From Chitinophagaceae bacterium (GTDB lineage Bacteria; Bacteroidota; Bacteroidia; Chitinophagales; Chitinophagaceae): DNA of 52,768 nucleotides. Both the position numbers and the translations under genes were made by a program. Below, one piece after another: positions 50,763 to 52,768 of the stretch. Positions within the stretch are counted from its first letter, which is position 1. The number at the start of each line of letters is the position of its first letter. The notes under the pieces are model-generated. The model searched no databases. It was not told the origin of the DNA and worked only from the letters and a program-made list of their open reading frames with translations. The stretch is from assembly GCA_947374225.1 (NCBI GenBank), contig CANCAY010000014.1, positions 1 through 52,768 of the forward strand, written 5' to 3'.

Positions 50763-51389
50763 TTATTTATATTTAATAATTTTCGATGGCACACCAACTG
50801 CCACACAGTTTGACGGAATTGACTTTGCTACAACTGAACCAGCACCAATAGTTGTATTTTCACCAATAGTTACATTGTTAATTATTTTAGCTCCTGTTCC
50901 AATATAAACACAAGTAGCGATATCGACCTCTCCCGAAATATTAACTCCAGGCATAAATGAACAGTAGTCATCAATTATAGTATCATGTCCAACAGTACAA
51001 CATAAATTTAAAGTAACAAAATTGCCTATTTGCGTATCAACTGTAATTATACAGCCAGCTGTAATTATACAGCCAGTTCCAATTGTTTTAGAAGATCCGC
51101 CAAGTATTACATTCGGGTGTATCAAAGTAGCATGCGTGATATTAACGTTATTTAATCTTTGTAAAATTTTCTTTTTAACTTGCGGATCACCAATTGCAAT
51201 AGTTATTGATATTTTATCCTTATACGAATTTAATTCTTCAATTTTCCCTAAAATAGATTCGCCGGTAATAGTATCATCAAAATAACCAAGAAAATTATAA
51301 GTTGGTAATGCTAGATTAATTTGATTAATTAGCATTTTTACTTCTCGTCCAAAACCACCCGCTCCAATGATTGCAATATTTTCTAGCAT
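50763..51389 (-). CDS. sugar O/N-acyltransferase (NeuD/PglD, left-handed beta-helix)
   Basis: 208 residues. An N-terminal Rossmann-like PglD domain (IAIIGAGGFGREVKMLI) is followed by hexapeptide repeats (ATLIHPNVILGGSSKTIG, TIGENTTIGAGSVVAKSIP) of the LbH fold. The catalytic His lies in CTVGHDTIIDDYCSF. PglD enzymes acetylate the C4 amino group of UDP-sugars from acetyl-CoA. The ACP gene follows 10 nt downstream, so here the donor may be an acyl-ACP instead; this is inference from context. Confidence 0.87.
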   Translation of the reverse strand: MLENIAIIGAGGFGREVKMLINQINLALPTYNFLGYFDDTITGESILGKIEELNSYKDKISITIAIGDPQVKKKILQRLNNVNITHATLIHPNVILGGSSKTIGTGCIITAGCIITVDTQIGNFVTLNLCCTVGHDTIIDDYCSFMPGVNISGEVDIATCVYIGTGAKIINNVTIGENTTIGAGSVVAKSIPSNCVAVGVPSKIIKYK

Positions 51390-51391
51390 AT

Positions 51392-52321
51392 TTAAATAAA
51401 TAGTTTTTCAGCTTCCAAAATTGTTTTATTTATACCAACTTCTAATTGAATTGTTGGATGCCAGCCAAGTTTATTGATTATTTCCGTATTCATTAGTTTT
51501 CTAGGAGTACCATCAGGTTTTGTAATATCAAATTCAATTTGACCTTCGTATCCTGTAAGTTTTTTTATTAATTCAGCTAAGTCCTTAATTGATACATCGT
51601 CACCCCATCCTATATTTATTATATCTTCATCATTATAATTATTCATTAAAAAAAGAGAGGCGTCTGCCAAGTCATCTACATGCATAAATTCTCTTTTGGG
51701 GTTCCCAGTTCCCCAAATTACTACTTTGTCTTGATTATTATTTCTTGCCTCAATAAACTTACGTATTAGTGCTGGAAAAACATGTGAATTCTCTGGGTGA
51801 TAATTATCGTTTGTTCCATAAAGATTTGTAGGCATTACAGAAATAAAATTACATCCATATTGGGCACGATAAGCTTTACACATTTCAATTCCCGCTAGTT
51901 TCGCAATTGCAAATGACTTATTTGTTTCTTCTAGGAGGCCTGACAATAAATATTCTTCTTTTAATGGTTGTGGTGCAAATTTAGGATAAACACAGGATGA
52001 AGCAAAAAAAAGTAATTTTTTTACTTTAAAAGTTGCAGCAGCATGAATTACATTTGTTTGTATACATAAATTATCATAAATATATTCAGCTCTAAAATTA
52101 TTATTTGCAACAATTCCTCCAACTTTAGCTGCGGCTAAAAAAACATACTCTGGATTATTTTTATTGAAAAATTCAAGAACTTGATTTGAATTACGTAAAT
52201 CCAAATCTAAAGATGTAGTATAAATTAAATTGGTATACCCATTTTTTTGCAAAAGTCTAAGAATTGAACTTCCAACCATTCCTTTGTGACCAGCAATATA
52301 AATTTTACTATTTTTTTCCAT
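51392..52321 (-). CDS. GDP-L-fucose synthase paralogue lacking the catalytic Tyr
   Basis: 309 residues, aligning without gaps with fcl (44865-45791) over almost the whole length. It keeps [24 protein letters not shown] and [19 protein letters not shown], but the active-site segment reads TNKSFAIAKLAG: Tyr137 of the Tyr-x3-Lys pair is Phe (codon TTT). The frame is intact, so it is not obviously a pseudogene. It may be inactive, only epimerise, or use another substrate. No gmd copy lies beside it. The coding sequence is more A/T-rich than the first copy's. Confidence 0.88.
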   Translation of the reverse strand: MEKNSKIYIAGHKGMVGSSILRLLQKNGYTNLIYTTSLDLDLRNSNQVLEFFNKNNPEYVFLAAAKVGGIVANNNFRAEYIYDNLCIQTNVIHAAATFKVKKLLFFASSCVYPKFAPQPLKEEYLLSGLLEETNKSFAIAKLAGIEMCKAYRAQYGCNFISVMPTNLYGTNDNYHPENSHVFPALIRKFIEARNNNQDKVVIWGTGNPKREFMHVDDLADASLFLMNNYNDEDIINIGWGDDVSIKDLAELIKKLTGYEGQIEFDITKPDGTPRKLMNTEIINKLGWHPTIQLEVGINKTILEAEKLFI

Positions 52322-52768
52322 ATGGGATTTTATTAATTATTAAATTATATGTCTTTTCAATTTGAAAATCTTTCTCGATTAATATTCGACTATTTTTTCC
52401 CAACAAGTTCAATTGTTCCTTATTTAATAATTTATTTAAATAATAATTAAACTCTGTCAAATTTCCACTTTTAACCCAATATCCACATTGTGCATCTTCT
52501 ATTATTATTCTTAAGTCTGTAATTTCATCCGTAGCAGCCAAAATTGGCATCGATTTTTCTAAATACGATAATAATCTAGATGGTATATTGGGTATGGTAA
52601 ATCGCTTATCAAGAAAAATCAACCCAACATCTGATAATTCTAGCAACTCGTCATATTTTTCTTTGGATTGTGTTTTTAATAATTTTAGGTTAGTCGGTTT
52701 TTTTTTATTAGACCAATTAAAAATCATATCAAATTTTGTTCCATCCCCAACTATAACAAAATAAAAAT
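52308..52768 (-). CDS. glycosyltransferase, C-terminal part (runs off right edge)
   Basis: The frame stays open to base 52768. The visible part begins with FYFVIVGDGTKFD, the nucleotide-sugar-binding strand of GT-B enzymes, so the N-terminal domain lies beyond the window. It continues with LSDVGLIFLDKRFTIPNIPS and LLSYLEKSMPILA, then NLLGKNSRILIEKDF, as in GT1/GT4 C-termini. It overlaps the start of the fucose-synthase paralogue by 14 nt and belongs to the same glycan operon. Confidence 0.8.
   Translation of the reverse strand, partial: FYFVIVGDGTKFDMIFNWSNKKKPTNLKLLKTQSKEKYDELLELSDVGLIFLDKRFTIPNIPSRLLSYLEKSMPILAATDEITDLRIIIEDAQCGYWVKSGNLTEFNYYLNKLLNKEQLNLLGKNSRILIEKDFQIEKTYNLIINKIPYGKK

Overview
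The window is AT-rich and very probably comes from a Bacteroidota bacterium, most likely Chitinophagaceae-like; the family is inference. The signs are a complete Alternative Complex III (act) plus cytochrome oxidase operon, lipoproteins with a Cys in the lipobox, promoters of the TAnnTTTG type, few Shine-Dalgarno sequences, and small families such as DUF5522 and the N-terminal PurN membrane domain. Apart from three plus-strand housekeeping patches and a broken toxin module, almost everything is on the minus strand.

Layout. 1-5216: a lipoprotein with two tiny membrane ORFs, an FAD amine oxidoreductase, an orphan HipB-like regulator, repeats, then trmB, a DUF5522 gene and an alkyltransferase-like protein gene. 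5236-20987 (minus): one respiratory block, actABCDEF, then ctaC, ctaD, ctaB, two subunit III genes, subunit IV, SCO and DUF420. Electrons would pass from quinol through ACIII to the oxidase, and the last genes supply heme O and copper. 21136-25220: a possible CRP/FNR-type site, purN with an added membrane domain, small membrane proteins and lipoproteins, a repeat-rich intergenic stretch, a TPR protein, tRNA-Arg(CCT) and a VOC protein. 25534-27651: a NarL-type two-component cassette. 27697-30365: wecG/tagA-like and pglF/capD-like polysaccharide genes.

30551-39456 is a defence/toxin island that splits the polysaccharide locus. It holds an intact AbiE pair and, divergent to it, a second AbiE pair whose toxin is destroyed by a deletion, flanked by 31-bp direct repeats. 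Next comes a four-gene operon of HigB-like toxin, HigA-like antitoxin, SecB-like chaperone and caspase-like peptidase, then an integrase relic, a 55-aa protein paired with an ADP-ribosyltransferase-like protein, and an FRG-domain protein.

39698-52768 (minus): surface glycan genes (GT2, GT39-like, epimerases, RmlC-like, Fcl, Gmd, PglC-, PglE- and PglD-like). A ketosynthase III, an SDR and an acyl carrier protein lie among them, suggesting an unusual N-acyl group on an amino sugar. A second Fcl paralogue lacks the catalytic Tyr, and a glycosyltransferase runs off the right edge.

The strongest candidate for an undescribed system is the toxin-antitoxin-chaperone operon with a built-in caspase-like peptidase (34070-36140).
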